Notes: generated by a model not told the origin, from the letters alone. A stretch of DNA of 64,000 nt from Halanaerobacter jeridensis (GCF_016908315.1 NZ_JAFBDQ010000004.1:186001-250000); one strand, 5' to 3'; counted from the first letter of the stretch, positions 48,614 to 58,645 are shown. A program made the numbers and translations.

Positions 48614-49476
48614 TGGCTGTGGATATAATTGCAAAAAGAAAATTGTGGTTTATTATTTCAGGCGTTTTACTTGTTATTGGTATTGTAGCTATTTTAACCC
48701 AGGGTCTTAATTTAGGGATTGATTTTACTGGGGGTACGATTATGCAGTTTAGTTTTGATGAGCAAGTACCTAATTCAGAAATTAGAGAGATCCTATCTGA
48801 TTCGGGTATTACTAAAGATAGTGTAGTACAACAAACAGAGAATAATGGGGTTCAATTTAAAACTGCAAAATTAAGTCAAGATCAAGTTGTAAATATTCAA
48901 AATAAAATTGAAGAGAAGTATCCGTCGGCTGAAATGTTGAGAACGGCTGCAGTAGGGCCAACTATTGGACAAGAGTTAAAGGCTAATGCGATTAAAGCAT
49001 TGATTATTGCTGCAATAGCAATTGTTATCTATATTAGTGTTCGTTTTGAATTTAGGTTTGCTATGGCTGCTATTTTGGCTTTATTACATGATGTATTTAT
49101 TGTTTTAGGCGCTTTCGCTATTTTAGGTCGTGAAATTAATAGTCCTTTTGTAGCTGCCTTATTAACAATTGTAGGTTATTCAATTAATGATACGATTGTT
49201 ATTTTTGATAGGATTAGAGAGAAAATGCATTATTCTAAAAGAGATACTTTTGAAGGCTTAACTAATCAAGCGTTATTAGATACGTTACCTCGTTCTATTA
49301 ATACATCTGCAACAACATTATTACCTATTCTAGCAATTTTGTTTTTAGGTGGTACGACTATTCAAACTTTTATGGTAGCGTTATTAATTGGAATGTTATC
49401 AGGAACTTATTCTTCTATTTTTGTAGCTAGTCCAATTTTAGTAGAATGGAATGAAAGAAAGGAAATTAAGATATAA
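48613..49476 (+). CDS. secF: SecF, protein translocase subunit
   Basis: A 287-residue partner of SecD with six membrane helices. Motifs: LGIDFTGGTIMQF (about 33-45), RFAMAAILALLHDV and the late GYSINDTIVIFDRIRE. GGAGG in the end of secD serves as ribosome site. Confidence 0.96.
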   Translation: MAVDIIAKRKLWFIISGVLLVIGIVAILTQGLNLGIDFTGGTIMQFSFDEQVPNSEIREILSDSGITKDSVVQQTENNGVQFKTAKLSQDQVVNIQNKIEEKYPSAEMLRTAAVGPTIGQELKANAIKALIIAAIAIVIYISVRFEFRFAMAAILALLHDVFIVLGAFAILGREINSPFVAALLTIVGYSINDTIVIFDRIREKMHYSKRDTFEGLTNQALLDTLPRSINTSATTLLPILAILFLGGTTIQTFMVALLIGMLSGTYSSIFVASPILVEWNERKEIKI

Positions 49477-49483
49477 TATATTG

Positions 49484-49522
49484 TAGACCCTAGTTAATTT
49501 AATAGACTAGGGTCTATTAAAT
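49484..49522 (+). terminator. Probable terminator after secF
   Basis: TAGACCCTAGT (49484-49494) and ACTAGGGTCTA (49506-49516) are perfect 11-base complements. The following sequence TTAAATTAAA is a poor T tract, so termination may be partial. Confidence 0.65.
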
Positions 49523-49577
49523 TAAAACAGAAAAATAGTAGAGATTATCACTGATAACTATTCAAGGAGGGGTTACG

Positions 49578-49934
49578 ATGATGAAAGTATTTAAAGATAT
49601 GTTGGCTACTGGATTAGGGGCAGTATTTTTAACCAAAGATAAGATTGAAGAAATGGTCCAGAATTTAGTAGAAGAAGGTTCTGTTAGTAAAAAAGAAGCG
49701 GAAGAATTAGTAGATAATATGGTAGAAAAAGCAAAGAAGCAGCGCGAAGATATTAAAAATAAGGTTAAATCAGAAGTGAAGAATGAATTTGAAAAGGCTG
49801 GATTTAGCCGCCAAGAAGAAGTAAAAAACTTAAAACAGAAAGTTGATACATTAGAGTTACAGGTTAAATCGCTAGAACAGAAAATAGAAAGATTGGAGAA
49901 TGAAAAGATTGAGGAAGTAGAAAGTGATAGTTAA
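49578..49934 (+). CDS. Phasin-like coiled-coil protein
   Basis: A 118-residue soluble protein with a helix-rich N-terminus (FKDMLATGLGAVFLTKDKIEEM) and a C-terminal coiled coil (VDTLELQVKSLEQKIERLE). It fits the family often annotated as a polyhydroxyalkanoate synthesis regulator or phasin-related protein. No PHA synthase gene is in the window, and neighbours suggest a link with the UbiB-like kinase instead. Start at 49578 or 49581 after AAGGAGGGG. It overlaps the next gene by 11 bases. Confidence 0.75.
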   Translation: MMKVFKDMLATGLGAVFLTKDKIEEMVQNLVEEGSVSKKEAEELVDNMVEKAKKQREDIKNKVKSEVKNEFEKAGFSRQEEVKNLKQKVDTLELQVKSLEQKIERLENEKIEEVESDS

Positions 49935-50397
49935 TATAATAGTAACTATCATAGCAGTTTTAGGGGTTTTGGGGACTTTAGTACCAGTCTTTCCTGGAAC
50001 CCCTTTAATTGTTGGGGCAGCTATAATTAATGGGGTGGCAACGGACTTTTCAGTAGTTAGTATTAGGTTAATTATCATCTTGATTGGATTAAGTGTTTTA
50101 GCGGAAATAAGTGAAAGGCTCTTTAGTGCTGTAACTACTAAAAAATTTGGTGGTAGTAAATATGGAATTATAGGGGCTATTCTGGGAGTTTTAATTGGTA
50201 GTCTATTCTTTCCTCCGCTTGGTATCTTTCTTGGCCCAGTCTTAGGGGCTGTCGCTTTAGAATTATCAACGGGAAAGAATATTCAAGAATCAATTAAAGT
50301 GGGTACTGGAACTGTGTTAGGAACTTTTGGAGGTACATTAATATCTTTTATAATAGCTTTAATGATGGCAAGTTGGTTATTAGTAATAATATTTTAG
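49924..50397 (+). CDS. DUF456 membrane protein
   Basis: A 157-residue protein with about four hydrophobic segments and the DUF456 pattern LVPVFPGTPLIVGAA near residues 18-32. The function is unknown. GTG at 49924 lies in the end of the preceding gene. With the phasin-like gene before it and the UbiB gene 13 bases after it, this looks like one translation-coupled unit. Confidence 0.85.
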   Translation: MIVNIIVTIIAVLGVLGTLVPVFPGTPLIVGAAIINGVATDFSVVSIRLIIILIGLSVLAEISERLFSAVTTKKFGGSKYGIIGAILGVLIGSLFFPPLGIFLGPVLGAVALELSTGKNIQESIKVGTGTVLGTFGGTLISFIIALMMASWLLVIIF

Positions 50398-50410
50398 GGT
50401 GGTGAACTAG

Positions 50411-52081
50411 ATGTTGTTTAAAGGAATTACTAAAAAATATCAACATCTCAAACGCTATAGAGAAATAGTAGAAATTTTAATCAAGCATGGTTTTGGTTAT
50501 TTAATAAATGAATTAGACTTATATCAGTTTGTACCTTTATCTAAAAGAATTAAAACCTTAGATTCTTCAGCGCCACCTGAGACTAGCAAAGCTAAAAGGT
50601 TACGTAAAGTTTTAGAAGAATTGGGCCCTACATTTATCAAATTAGGTCAATTATTGAGTACTAGACCAGATATACTACCTCAGGAGTATATCTTAGAGTT
50701 AGAAAAGCTACAGGACCAAGCTCCTCCAATTACTTATGAAGAAGTGATTGAGCAGTTGGAATCTGAATTAGAAACTGATTATGAGGAGCTTTTTCAGGAG
50801 TTTTCTCCTGCTCCTTTAGCCTCAGCCTCAATTGGACAAGTCCATAAAGCTATTTTACATGATGGAACAGAAGTAGTAGTTAAGGTTCAGAGGCCCGGTA
50901 TTGAGCAGAAAGTGAATTCTGATTTAGATATTATGACAGATTTAGCTGGAATGTTAGAGAAAAGGGTTTTTGATGATTTATTTATTAGTCCAGTAAAAAT
51001 TATGGATAATTTTTCTGAATTAATAAAAAAAGAATTAGATTATAGAAATGAAGCCCGCAATTCTGTTAAATTTAAAAATAATTTTGCGGAAGAAGAAAAA
51101 GTAAAAGTTGCAGATTTATATTGGGAATTTATTACTAAAAAAATATTAGTGATGGAATATATTGATGGAGTAAGTATTAATGAATTATCTGAGGATATAG
51201 ACCGTCATCAAATGGCGGAGACTATATTTGATTCTTTTATGAAACAGATTCTTTTGGATGGTTGTTTTCACGGGGATCCTCATCCTGGGAACATAATGAT
51301 TACCCATGATAGTAAATTAGGATTAATAGATTTTGGTTTAATTGGGCAGATTAGTCAACGAGATAGAGAAATAGCAGCTACCTTATTTATGGCTTTATTG
51401 CAAAAAGAGATGGATTTAGCAGTTGATGAGCTATTGAACTTAGGGATAGTGACTGAAGAGATAGATAAAAGTGCTCTAAAACGTGATTTATATAAACTAG
51501 TTGATGATTATTATGGGGCTACTTTAGAACAAGTAGAATTAGGTCCTTTAATTAATAGACTGTTTAATTTGTCTTTTAAATATAAAATAAAACTTCCTTT
51601 TAATTTTATTTTATTGGGTAAATCATTAGTTACCATTGAAGGATTAATTTCTAAAATAGATCCTAAATTTGATACTGTAGCAGCTGCTAAGCCTTTTATG
51701 TCTAAATTGATTAAAGCTAAATTAAATCCAAAACGATTATTAAAAGATTTATTTAGCGGTGGTCGGAATATTTTTTCTACTTTATCGGAAATGCCTGATG
51801 AAGTACAGTATATTTTAAAATTATTGAAGAATCAAGATTTAGCAATTAATTTAGAACACAGTGGTCTGAATCAATTTATTGCTAAGTTAGATATTATTAC
51901 TAATAGGATATCTATGGCAGTAATTGTAGCTGCATTAATAATTGGCTCTTCATTAATCATGTTGAGTGATAAAGGACCTTTATTTTTAGATTATCCGATA
52001 ATTGGCTTAACAGGTTATTTGTTGGCAGTTGTATTTGGGTCTTGGTTAGTCATCTCAATCTTGAAGTCAGGTAGATTTTAG
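50411..52081 (+). CDS. ABC1/UbiB-family atypical kinase
   Basis: A 556-residue member of the UbiB/ADCK family: KLGQLLSTRPDILP (KxGQ), PLASASIGQVHKA (Ala-rich loop), VVVKVQRPG (lysine), FHGDPHPGNIMI and LIDFGLIGQI (catalytic and metal loops), and two membrane helices at the C-terminus (about 497-517 and 530-552). In E. coli UbiB supports ubiquinone synthesis. No quinone gene is nearby, so the substrate here is unknown and may concern lipids or membranes. Confidence 0.9.
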   Translation: MLFKGITKKYQHLKRYREIVEILIKHGFGYLINELDLYQFVPLSKRIKTLDSSAPPETSKAKRLRKVLEELGPTFIKLGQLLSTRPDILPQEYILELEKLQDQAPPITYEEVIEQLESELETDYEELFQEFSPAPLASASIGQVHKAILHDGTEVVVKVQRPGIEQKVNSDLDIMTDLAGMLEKRVFDDLFISPVKIMDNFSELIKKELDYRNEARNSVKFKNNFAEEEKVKVADLYWEFITKKILVMEYIDGVSINELSEDIDRHQMAETIFDSFMKQILLDGCFHGDPHPGNIMITHDSKLGLIDFGLIGQISQRDREIAATLFMALLQKEMDLAVDELLNLGIVTEEIDKSALKRDLYKLVDDYYGATLEQVELGPLINRLFNLSFKYKIKLPFNFILLGKSLVTIEGLISKIDPKFDTVAAAKPFMSKLIKAKLNPKRLLKDLFSGGRNIFSTLSEMPDEVQYILKLLKNQDLAINLEHSGLNQFIAKLDIITNRISMAVIVAALIIGSSLIMLSDKGPLFLDYPIIGLTGYLLAVVFGSWLVISILKSGRF

Positions 52082-52135
52082 ATGGAATAATTGATATGAT
52101 GATTTATAGTATTTAAAATGCATTGGGGGATAATC

Positions 52136-55100
52136 ATGGAGTTTGAAGACAGAGTTTGGCAGTTAAAAGAAGTAGAAGAAGGTTTAGTTGATGAACTAAT
52201 AACTGAATTAGAGATCACTCCTATCACGGCTAAGATATTAGCTAATCGTGGTTATGATAGTGTAGAAAAAGTAGCAGATTTTTTAGATTGTGATATTAAA
52301 AAAATGCATGACCCATATTTATTTCAGGATATGAAAGCTGCAGTAGAAAGGATTAAGCAGGCGCTTGCAGAACAGGAAAATATAGTTATTTATGGTGATT
52401 ATGATGTCGATGGAATTAGCAGTACTTCATTATTAATGAAGTATTTAAAAGATTGTGGAGCCCAAGTTGATTTTTATATTCCTAATCGATTAGAAGAAGG
52501 TTATGGATTAAATAAGTCTGCTGTGAAAAGTTTGGCAGAAAAAGAAATAGATTTAATGATTACAGTGGATTGTGGTATTAAAGCTCATGAAGCAGTAGGT
52601 TTAGCTAATGAGTTGGAGATAGATGTGATTATTACTGACCATCATACTGTCCCCCCACAATTGCCTGAAGCAGTGGCTGTGATCAATCCTAAACGTGAAG
52701 ACTCTACTTATCCTTATGCTGAACTAGCAGGAGTAGCGGTAGCTTTTAAATTAGTGCAAGCGCTAGAATTAAGTAAAGAAGAGGTTGTGATGCCTGCTGC
52801 TATTGAATATTTGGCTTTAGTTACATTAGGAGTTGTAGCTGATATTGTTCCTTTACGGGATGAAAATAGAATTATAGCTAACGAAGGATTAGAGCAGTTA
52901 CAGCAATTGAGTAAAAATGAGCCGGGGTTGTTTGCTTTAGCAGAAGTGACGGGTTGTTTAGATAAGGAAATTTCTACTGGTCATATTGCTTTTGGTTTAG
53001 CACCACGGATTAATGCTTGTGGTAGATTGGGGAATCCAGATTTAGGTGTGCAGTTGTTTTTAAGTTCAGATTATGAGCAGGCGCAATCTTTGGCCCAAAA
53101 GTTAGATGATTTAAATGATCAACGACAAGAGATGAGTCAAGAAATGCAGGATGAGGCCGAAGCATTGATTGAGCAACTAGATTTAGAGGAAAATTGGATT
53201 TTGGTCTTAGCTTCTGAAAATTGGCATTCAGGTGTGATTGGAAATGTAGCTTCAGATTTAAATGAAAAATATTACCGCCCTGTAGTATTAATTGCCATTG
53301 AAGAAGAAGGTATGGGTAAAGGGTCAGCACGAAGCATTAGTGGCTTTAATATTCATGATGCATTGTTAGCTAATCAAGATTTATTAGCAGCCTTTGGAGG
53401 GCATGAGCAAGCAGCGGGATTATCAGTGGCAGAAGAAAAAATTGATTTGTTGCGTGATAAATTGAATCAATATGCAAAGCAAGAATTAGAACCTCAGGAC
53501 TTAATTCCGCGCCAAAAGGTTGATGCTGCAGTTGATTTAGAGCAATTATCTTTTACTTTAGTGCAAGAGTTAAATAATTTAGCCCCTTTTGGTTGTGCTA
53601 ATCCTAGTCCTAAATTGATAGTTGAAGAAATAAAGATTAGTGATTATAAATTAGTAGGTAAGAACGATGACCATTTAAAGTTAACTGCTCAAGATGAAGG
53701 ATTAAAAGTTGATGGAATTGCTTTTAGTCAACCAGAGGCTAAAAGAAAGCTTGACCTTAAGTCTGAAAACATTTCACTATTATTCAGTCCTGAAATAAAT
53801 TGCTGGCAGGGACAGAAGAGTTTGCAGTTGAAGATTAAAGATATAAAGGTACCACTTAGTTCTAAAATAGAGCAATTATTTGCTAGAGATGAAGAAGTAG
53901 AAGAGAAAGAAAGTGATTTTATTGCTGTGAAGAGAACTGAATTTAACGAACGGCAAGATAGAATTAAAGAATTAAAGATCGGAGAAAGAGTTAAATTACT
54001 TTCTAAAGCAAGTAAAGATAATAGTTATAAAGTGGTAGAGGTATTAACTGAATCTGATGAAGTATTAGGATATTTAGCAAAAGAGCAAAGCAGTTTAGCT
54101 CGCAAATTAGATGTAGGTGTAGAATATCAAGCTATTGTTGCTGAAGTTTTTAGCGATGAAAATAGCAATTATAATTTGTGCATATTAGTTAAACAATCTA
54201 GGCAGAAAGAATACAGTAAACAATTTGCTCGTTTAAAAGAAGTGCAAACCCAAATAGAAAATAAAAATTCAGCTCAGGTTTTAGATTATTTGCGAGAAGA
54301 ATTATATGATAATACTAACTCTGAACTAATAGAGCAGTCTATAACTTCATTATTGAAAGGGGAAAGCACTTTAAGTATTATTAATGCTAGCCAAAATAAA
54401 GATGAATTATCTTTAAGTTTTGCTGCTTGGCAGTCGCTGCAGCAAAATCAATTAGTAATATTGATGTATCCATTTAAATCAATATTAGAACAGCGTTTTC
54501 CTGTTATTACTGAAAAGTTAAGTAACTTAGGACTACAAGTATCTAAAGCTACTGCTTCAATAGCAGATAGGGAAGCAATAACCTTGCAAGCGGAATTGAT
54601 GAATGGAGATTGTGATTTATTAATTACAACGCCTCAATTTTTAAAGACGGCTCGAGTAGATTTAGAAAAGATAAAATCTGAATTAGGATTAATGGTGATT
54701 GAAGAAATAGATCATTTTATTAATGATTCTATTACTCCTTCAATTACTGATTTAATTGCTAAATTAGGTTCTCCTTTATTGTTAGCTTTAACTAGTTCAG
54801 TTACTAGAACAGAAATTGCTGAGTTGAATAAAGAATTTAATTTTGACAATCAGGTTTGTAGCAATTATAATAAAGCCCCACTAAAATTAAAAGATGAACG
54901 TAATATTATTGATAAAGAAGAGTATTTAGCACAGTTGCTTTTGCAAAATAAAGATACAGTAGTTTACGTTAATCAACCTGCAAAAACTAGGGAGTTAGCC
55001 CAAAAATTAAGAAAAGAAAATCCGTTCTATAAAGAAGAAATTGCTTTTTATCATCAAAAATTAAGTTCTAAAGAACAATCTATTATTAGGAATAAATTTG

Positions 55101-55723
55101 TAAATGAAGAATTAAGAATGTTAATTGTTACACCTTATTTAAATGAAGTGTGGGGGCTTAAGAATATTGAGCAAGTAATATTTTATGAACCAGGTTTTAA
55201 TAGTTATAATTTTAAATATTTAGCTAATCAAGCTGTTAAGTCTGATTCAGGTGAGCTGCATTTATTATATCAATTTGAAGAAGTTGAAAAAAATAAAAAA
55301 GTATTGCAACAGTTACTTCCTAATCGTGAATTATTAAAGGAATTATACATTATTTTATTTAAAAATAAAAATAAAGCAGGAGAAGTTACTATTAATCAGC
55401 AAGAGTTATTATATGAGTTGAATAGTAAGTTAAATTTTAAACTTAATAAAGAAGTTTTGATTAATTGTCTTAATATTTTTGTTGAATTAGGTTTAATTGA
55501 AAGAATCAAAGGAAAAGGAGGTAAAATTAAATTATTAGATAAACCAGAACAAAAATTAGATTTATGTAGCTCAATACGTTATAATGAATGTGTTGTCTTA
55601 GAAGAAGTATTCTCTTACTTAGAAAATTTAGCTAGTAAAGAAAAGAATGAAATTTTAAAATCTATTACAGAAACTTATTTAACAACATTGAAAGGAGAGA
55701 GGGACATTGAATTTAGCAGATAA
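52136..55723 (+). CDS. recJ: RecJ exonuclease with RecQ-like C-terminal pseudo-helicase
   Basis: A 1195-residue protein, about twice the length of E. coli RecJ. The front part (to about 580) is a complete DHH exonuclease: YGDYDVDGISST (about 85-96), VDCGIK, DHHTVP, then the DHHA1 region with FGGHEQAAG. From about 725 to 1060 the order of motifs follows RecQ-type SF2 helicases: TTPQFL (about 829), VIEEIDHF (about 853), LTSSVT, VVYVNQPAKTRELAQKLR, AFYHQKLSSKEQ (about 970). The Walker A site and the arginine-finger motif are missing, so this half probably does not hydrolyse ATP. A winged-helix-like end follows (about 1080-1195). Bacillus RecJ also has a C-terminal extension, though shorter. ATG at 52136 after TTGGGGGAT. 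Overlaps apt by 17 bases. Confidence 0.93.
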   Translation: MEFEDRVWQLKEVEEGLVDELITELEITPITAKILANRGYDSVEKVADFLDCDIKKMHDPYLFQDMKAAVERIKQALAEQENIVIYGDYDVDGISSTSLLMKYLKDCGAQVDFYIPNRLEEGYGLNKSAVKSLAEKEIDLMITVDCGIKAHEAVGLANELEIDVIITDHHTVPPQLPEAVAVINPKREDSTYPYAELAGVAVAFKLVQALELSKEEVVMPAAIEYLALVTLGVVADIVPLRDENRIIANEGLEQLQQLSKNEPGLFALAEVTGCLDKEISTGHIAFGLAPRINACGRLGNPDLGVQLFLSSDYEQAQSLAQKLDDLNDQRQEMSQEMQDEAEALIEQLDLEENWILVLASENWHSGVIGNVASDLNEKYYRPVVLIAIEEEGMGKGSARSISGFNIHDALLANQDLLAAFGGHEQAAGLSVAEEKIDLLRDKLNQYAKQELEPQDLIPRQKVDAAVDLEQLSFTLVQELNNLAPFGCANPSPKLIVEEIKISDYKLVGKNDDHLKLTAQDEGLKVDGIAFSQPEAKRKLDLKSENISLLFSPEINCWQGQKSLQLKIKDIKVPLSSKIEQLFARDEEVEEKESDFIAVKRTEFNERQDRIKELKIGERVKLLSKASKDNSYKVVEVLTESDEVLGYLAKEQSSLARKLDVGVEYQAIVAEVFSDENSNYNLCILVKQSRQKEYSKQFARLKEVQTQIENKNSAQVLDYLREELYDNTNSELIEQSITSLLKGESTLSIINASQNKDELSLSFAAWQSLQQNQLVILMYPFKSILEQRFPVITEKLSNLGLQVSKATASIADREAITLQAELMNGDCDLLITTPQFLKTARVDLEKIKSELGLMVIEEIDHFINDSITPSITDLIAKLGSPLLLALTSSVTRTEIAELNKEFNFDNQVCSNYNKAPLKLKDERNIIDKEEYLAQLLLQNKDTVVYVNQPAKTRELAQKLRKENPFYKEEIAFYHQKLSSKEQSIIRNKFVNEELRMLIVTPYLNEVWGLKNIEQVIFYEPGFNSYNFKYLANQAVKSDSGELHLLYQFEEVEKNKKVLQQLLPNRELLKELYIILFKNKNKAGEVTINQQELLYELNSKLNFKLNKEVLINCLNIFVELGLIERIKGKGGKIKLLDKPEQKLDLCSSIRYNECVVLEEVFSYLENLASKEKNEILKSITETYLTTLKGERDIEFSR

Positions 55724-56219
55724 GATTAGAACTATTTCTGATTTCCCAAAGGAAGGTATTCAATTTAAGGATATTACTACTTTATTAAAGGATGCTGATG
55801 CTTTTCAGGAGTCAATTGATAGAATAGCTGAACGTTATGAAGAGGAAGATATAGATTTAGTAGTAGGGATTGAAGCACGTGGCTTTTTAATTGGAGCTCC
55901 ATTAGCTATTAATATGAATAAAGGCTTTGTTCCAGTTAGAAAAGAAGGAAAATTACCAGGAGATAAAGTAGTAAAAGAATATGATTTAGAATATGGAAGT
56001 AGTGTTTTAGAAATGCATAGTGATGCAATTGAAGAAGGGCAAAAGGTACTAATAGTTGATGATTTATTAGCGACTGGTGGTACAGTTAATGCTACTGTAG
56101 AAATGGTTGAAGAAATTGGTGGCGATATTGTAGAAGTTGCCTTTTTAATGGAATTAGATTTTCTTAATGGACGAGATAAATTAGAAGGACAAGATGTGTT
56201 TTCTTTAATTATTGAATAG
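55707..56219 (+). CDS. apt: Adenine phosphoribosyltransferase
   Basis: A 170-residue salvage enzyme making AMP from adenine and PRPP. It starts DKIRTISDFPKEGIQFKDIT, has EARGF and KEGKLPG, and the PRPP site VLIVDDLLATGGT at about 114-126. TTG start at 55707, inside the end of recJ. The recJ-apt-relA order is conserved in Bacillota. Confidence 0.97.
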   Translation: MNLADKIRTISDFPKEGIQFKDITTLLKDADAFQESIDRIAERYEEEDIDLVVGIEARGFLIGAPLAINMNKGFVPVRKEGKLPGDKVVKEYDLEYGSSVLEMHSDAIEEGQKVLIVDDLLATGGTVNATVEMVEEIGGDIVEVAFLMELDFLNGRDKLEGQDVFSLIIE

Positions 56220-56269
56220 GGTTGTCTGCCTTAAAGGGCCAACTCTATGCTAGAGGAGGTCGATTTATC

Positions 56270-58438
56270 ATGTCTTTAGATAAGCTATTAACTGAAATAC
56301 AATCATATATTGATGACCCAGATATAGAGTTGGTTAAAGAGGCATATTATTATGCGAAAAAGGTTCATCGGGGACAAGATCGTGTCTCTGGTGAGCCTTT
56401 TGTTACACATCCACTGCGAGTGGCGCGGATAATGGCGGAGCTGAAATTGGATTTAACTTCTATTTCTGCTGCTTTACTTCATGATACAGTAGAAGATACT
56501 GAAGCAACATTAGAAGATATTCGCGAAAAATTTGGGTCTGAAATTGAAGTTTTAGTCAATGGAGTTACTAAGTTAAATAAAATTAATTTTGAAAGTAAAG
56601 AAGAGCATCAAGCTGAAAGTTTGCGCAAGATGTTCTTAGCTATGGCCAAAGATATTAGAGTTGTATTGATTAAATTAGCTGATAGATTGCATAATATGCG
56701 CACCCTTAATTATTTGAGGGAAGAAAAGCGGAAGCAAAAAGCTACCGAAACAATTGAGATTTATGCTCCTTTGGCTCATCGCTTAGGTATTTCACAGTTG
56801 AAATGGGAACTTGAGGATTTAAGTTTTCGTTATTTAGAGCCAGAAAAGTATAAAGAATTATCAAATAAAGTAGCTAAAAATCGTGAAGAAAGAGAAGCCT
56901 ATATTGAAAGAATTAATAGGCAGTTAAATGAGAAATTAGGTGAAGTAGGAATTGAAGCAGAAATTTATGGTCGTCCTAAACATTTATATAGCATTTATCA
57001 AAAAATGGTGAATAAGAATAAGCGTTTTGATGAAATCTATGATTTAACAGCTTTAAGGGTAATTGTTGATACAGTTAAAGAATGTTATGAGGTTTTAGGT
57101 ATTATTCATGATTTATGGTCTCCTATGCCAGGGAGAATTAAAGATTATGTAGCAATGCCTAAATCTAATATGTATCAATCATTACACACTACTGTAGTTA
57201 CTTCGCAAGGAGAAACATTAGAAATTCAAATTAGGACTTGGGAGATGCATCGTACAGCCGAATATGGAATTGCAGCTCATTGGCGTTATAAAGATGGGAA
57301 ACCTCAAGATGAAAACTTCGAAAAGAAGATTTCATGGTTGCGTCAATTATTAGAATGGCAGCGTGATTTAACTGATGCCAAAGAATTTATGGAAACATTA
57401 AAAATAGATCTGTTTGAAGATGAGGTTTTTGCTTTTACTCCGCAAGGGGATGTAGTTTCATTACCCAAAGATGCTACGCCAATTGATTTTGCTTATAATA
57501 TTCATACTGAAGTAGGTCATAATTGTATTGGAGCTAAAGCAAACGGGAATATGGTTCCTTTAGAATATAGAGTGCAAAATGGAGATATAATTGAAATTTT
57601 AACTAATAGTAATAGTGGCCCTAGTCGCGATTGGTTGGATTTTGTTCAAACCTCTCGTGCTAAAAGTAAAATTAAACGTTGGTTTAAACACCAAAGAAAA
57701 GAAGAGGTAGCAGCTAAGGGTAAAGAAATGTTGCAAAAAGAATTAAAAAAGCGCAATATTAATATTAAAGAAGAAGAAAAAGAAAGTAAATTGAAAGAAA
57801 TTGCTCCTGAGTTAGGGGTTTCTAATCTAGAAGGATTATATTCAGCAATTGGTTATGATAAAGTCTCAATTGAAAAAGTAATTCATGAGTTAGAACCTGC
57901 GACTAAAGAACAAGAAGAAAAAACCCCACAAAGCGAATTGCAAGAATTACGTAAAAAACATCAAATTAAGAAAGATCAATCTGCTAATCAAGGTGTTAAA
58001 GTTAAAGGGATGGATGATTTGCTAGTGCGGATTGCAAAATGTTGTAATCCAGTTCCCGGTGATGAAATTGGGGGTTATATTACTAGAGGACGTGGTGTTT
58101 CTATTCACCGCACTGATTGCCCTAATTTTGAAGAGTTAGAAGACAAAGAACCAGAGAGAATTATTGATGTAGAGTGGTATGTTGATAAAGATAATTCTTA
58201 TCAGGTAGAATTAGAAGTTAAAGCTTTAGATAAACATTCACTGTTAAATGATGTTACTAAAGCTATTTCAGAAGAAGGGGTTAACATTACAGAAGTAGAT
58301 GCTCGAACTAGTGATGATAGTATAGCTCATATCAATTTAGGAATCCATATTAGTAGTTTAGATCATATGAATAAAATCATTGATAAGTTAGAAGCAATTG
58401 ATGGTGTTTTGAAGGTTAGAAGAGCCAATCCAAGTTAA
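56270..58438 (+). CDS. relA: RelA/SpoT-type (p)ppGpp synthetase-hydrolase
   Basis: A 722-residue bifunctional Rel. The HD hydrolase domain is intact (HPLRVARIMAEL, LLHDTVEDTEAT, RLHNMRTL), followed by the synthetase (FDEIYDLTALRVIV, PGRIKDYVAMPKSNMYQSLH), TGS domain (VFAFTPQGDVVSLPKDATP), a zinc-finger-like CCNPVPGDEIGGYITRGRGV and the C-terminal ACT domain. It controls the stringent response. The ATG at 56270 follows AGAGGAGGT by 9 bases; an earlier in-frame start at 56222 lacks a ribosome site. Confidence 0.97.
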   Translation: MSLDKLLTEIQSYIDDPDIELVKEAYYYAKKVHRGQDRVSGEPFVTHPLRVARIMAELKLDLTSISAALLHDTVEDTEATLEDIREKFGSEIEVLVNGVTKLNKINFESKEEHQAESLRKMFLAMAKDIRVVLIKLADRLHNMRTLNYLREEKRKQKATETIEIYAPLAHRLGISQLKWELEDLSFRYLEPEKYKELSNKVAKNREEREAYIERINRQLNEKLGEVGIEAEIYGRPKHLYSIYQKMVNKNKRFDEIYDLTALRVIVDTVKECYEVLGIIHDLWSPMPGRIKDYVAMPKSNMYQSLHTTVVTSQGETLEIQIRTWEMHRTAEYGIAAHWRYKDGKPQDENFEKKISWLRQLLEWQRDLTDAKEFMETLKIDLFEDEVFAFTPQGDVVSLPKDATPIDFAYNIHTEVGHNCIGAKANGNMVPLEYRVQNGDIIEILTNSNSGPSRDWLDFVQTSRAKSKIKRWFKHQRKEEVAAKGKEMLQKELKKRNINIKEEEKESKLKEIAPELGVSNLEGLYSAIGYDKVSIEKVIHELEPATKEQEEKTPQSELQELRKKHQIKKDQSANQGVKVKGMDDLLVRIAKCCNPVPGDEIGGYITRGRGVSIHRTDCPNFEELEDKEPERIIDVEWYVDKDNSYQVELEVKALDKHSLLNDVTKAISEEGVNITEVDARTSDDSIAHINLGIHISSLDHMNKIIDKLEAIDGVLKVRRANPS

Positions 58439-58531
58439 AATGATAATTGTTTCTTAATCTTTAAATTTTGTTCACAAAATTATCACAACTACAAGTTACA
58501 ATTTTAATTGACAGATATTATGAATTTCTTA

Positions 58532-58573
58532 CTTTAATCTAGGTAGGCTTGCCTATCTAGATTAAAGTTTTTA
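58532..58573 (+). terminator. Long-stem intrinsic terminator after relA
   Basis: A 17-base stem (58532-58548 with 58551-58567, one G-U pair) with a 2-base centre, followed by TTTTTATT. It is the longest terminator stem in the window and divides recJ-apt-relA from the next unit. Confidence 0.92.
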
Positions 58574-58645
58574 TTGTTAATTGCTAGTTGGTTTTTGGAA
58601 CTGAAATTTTTATGAACAAGTTGCGAAATAAGGAGGAAAGTGCCA

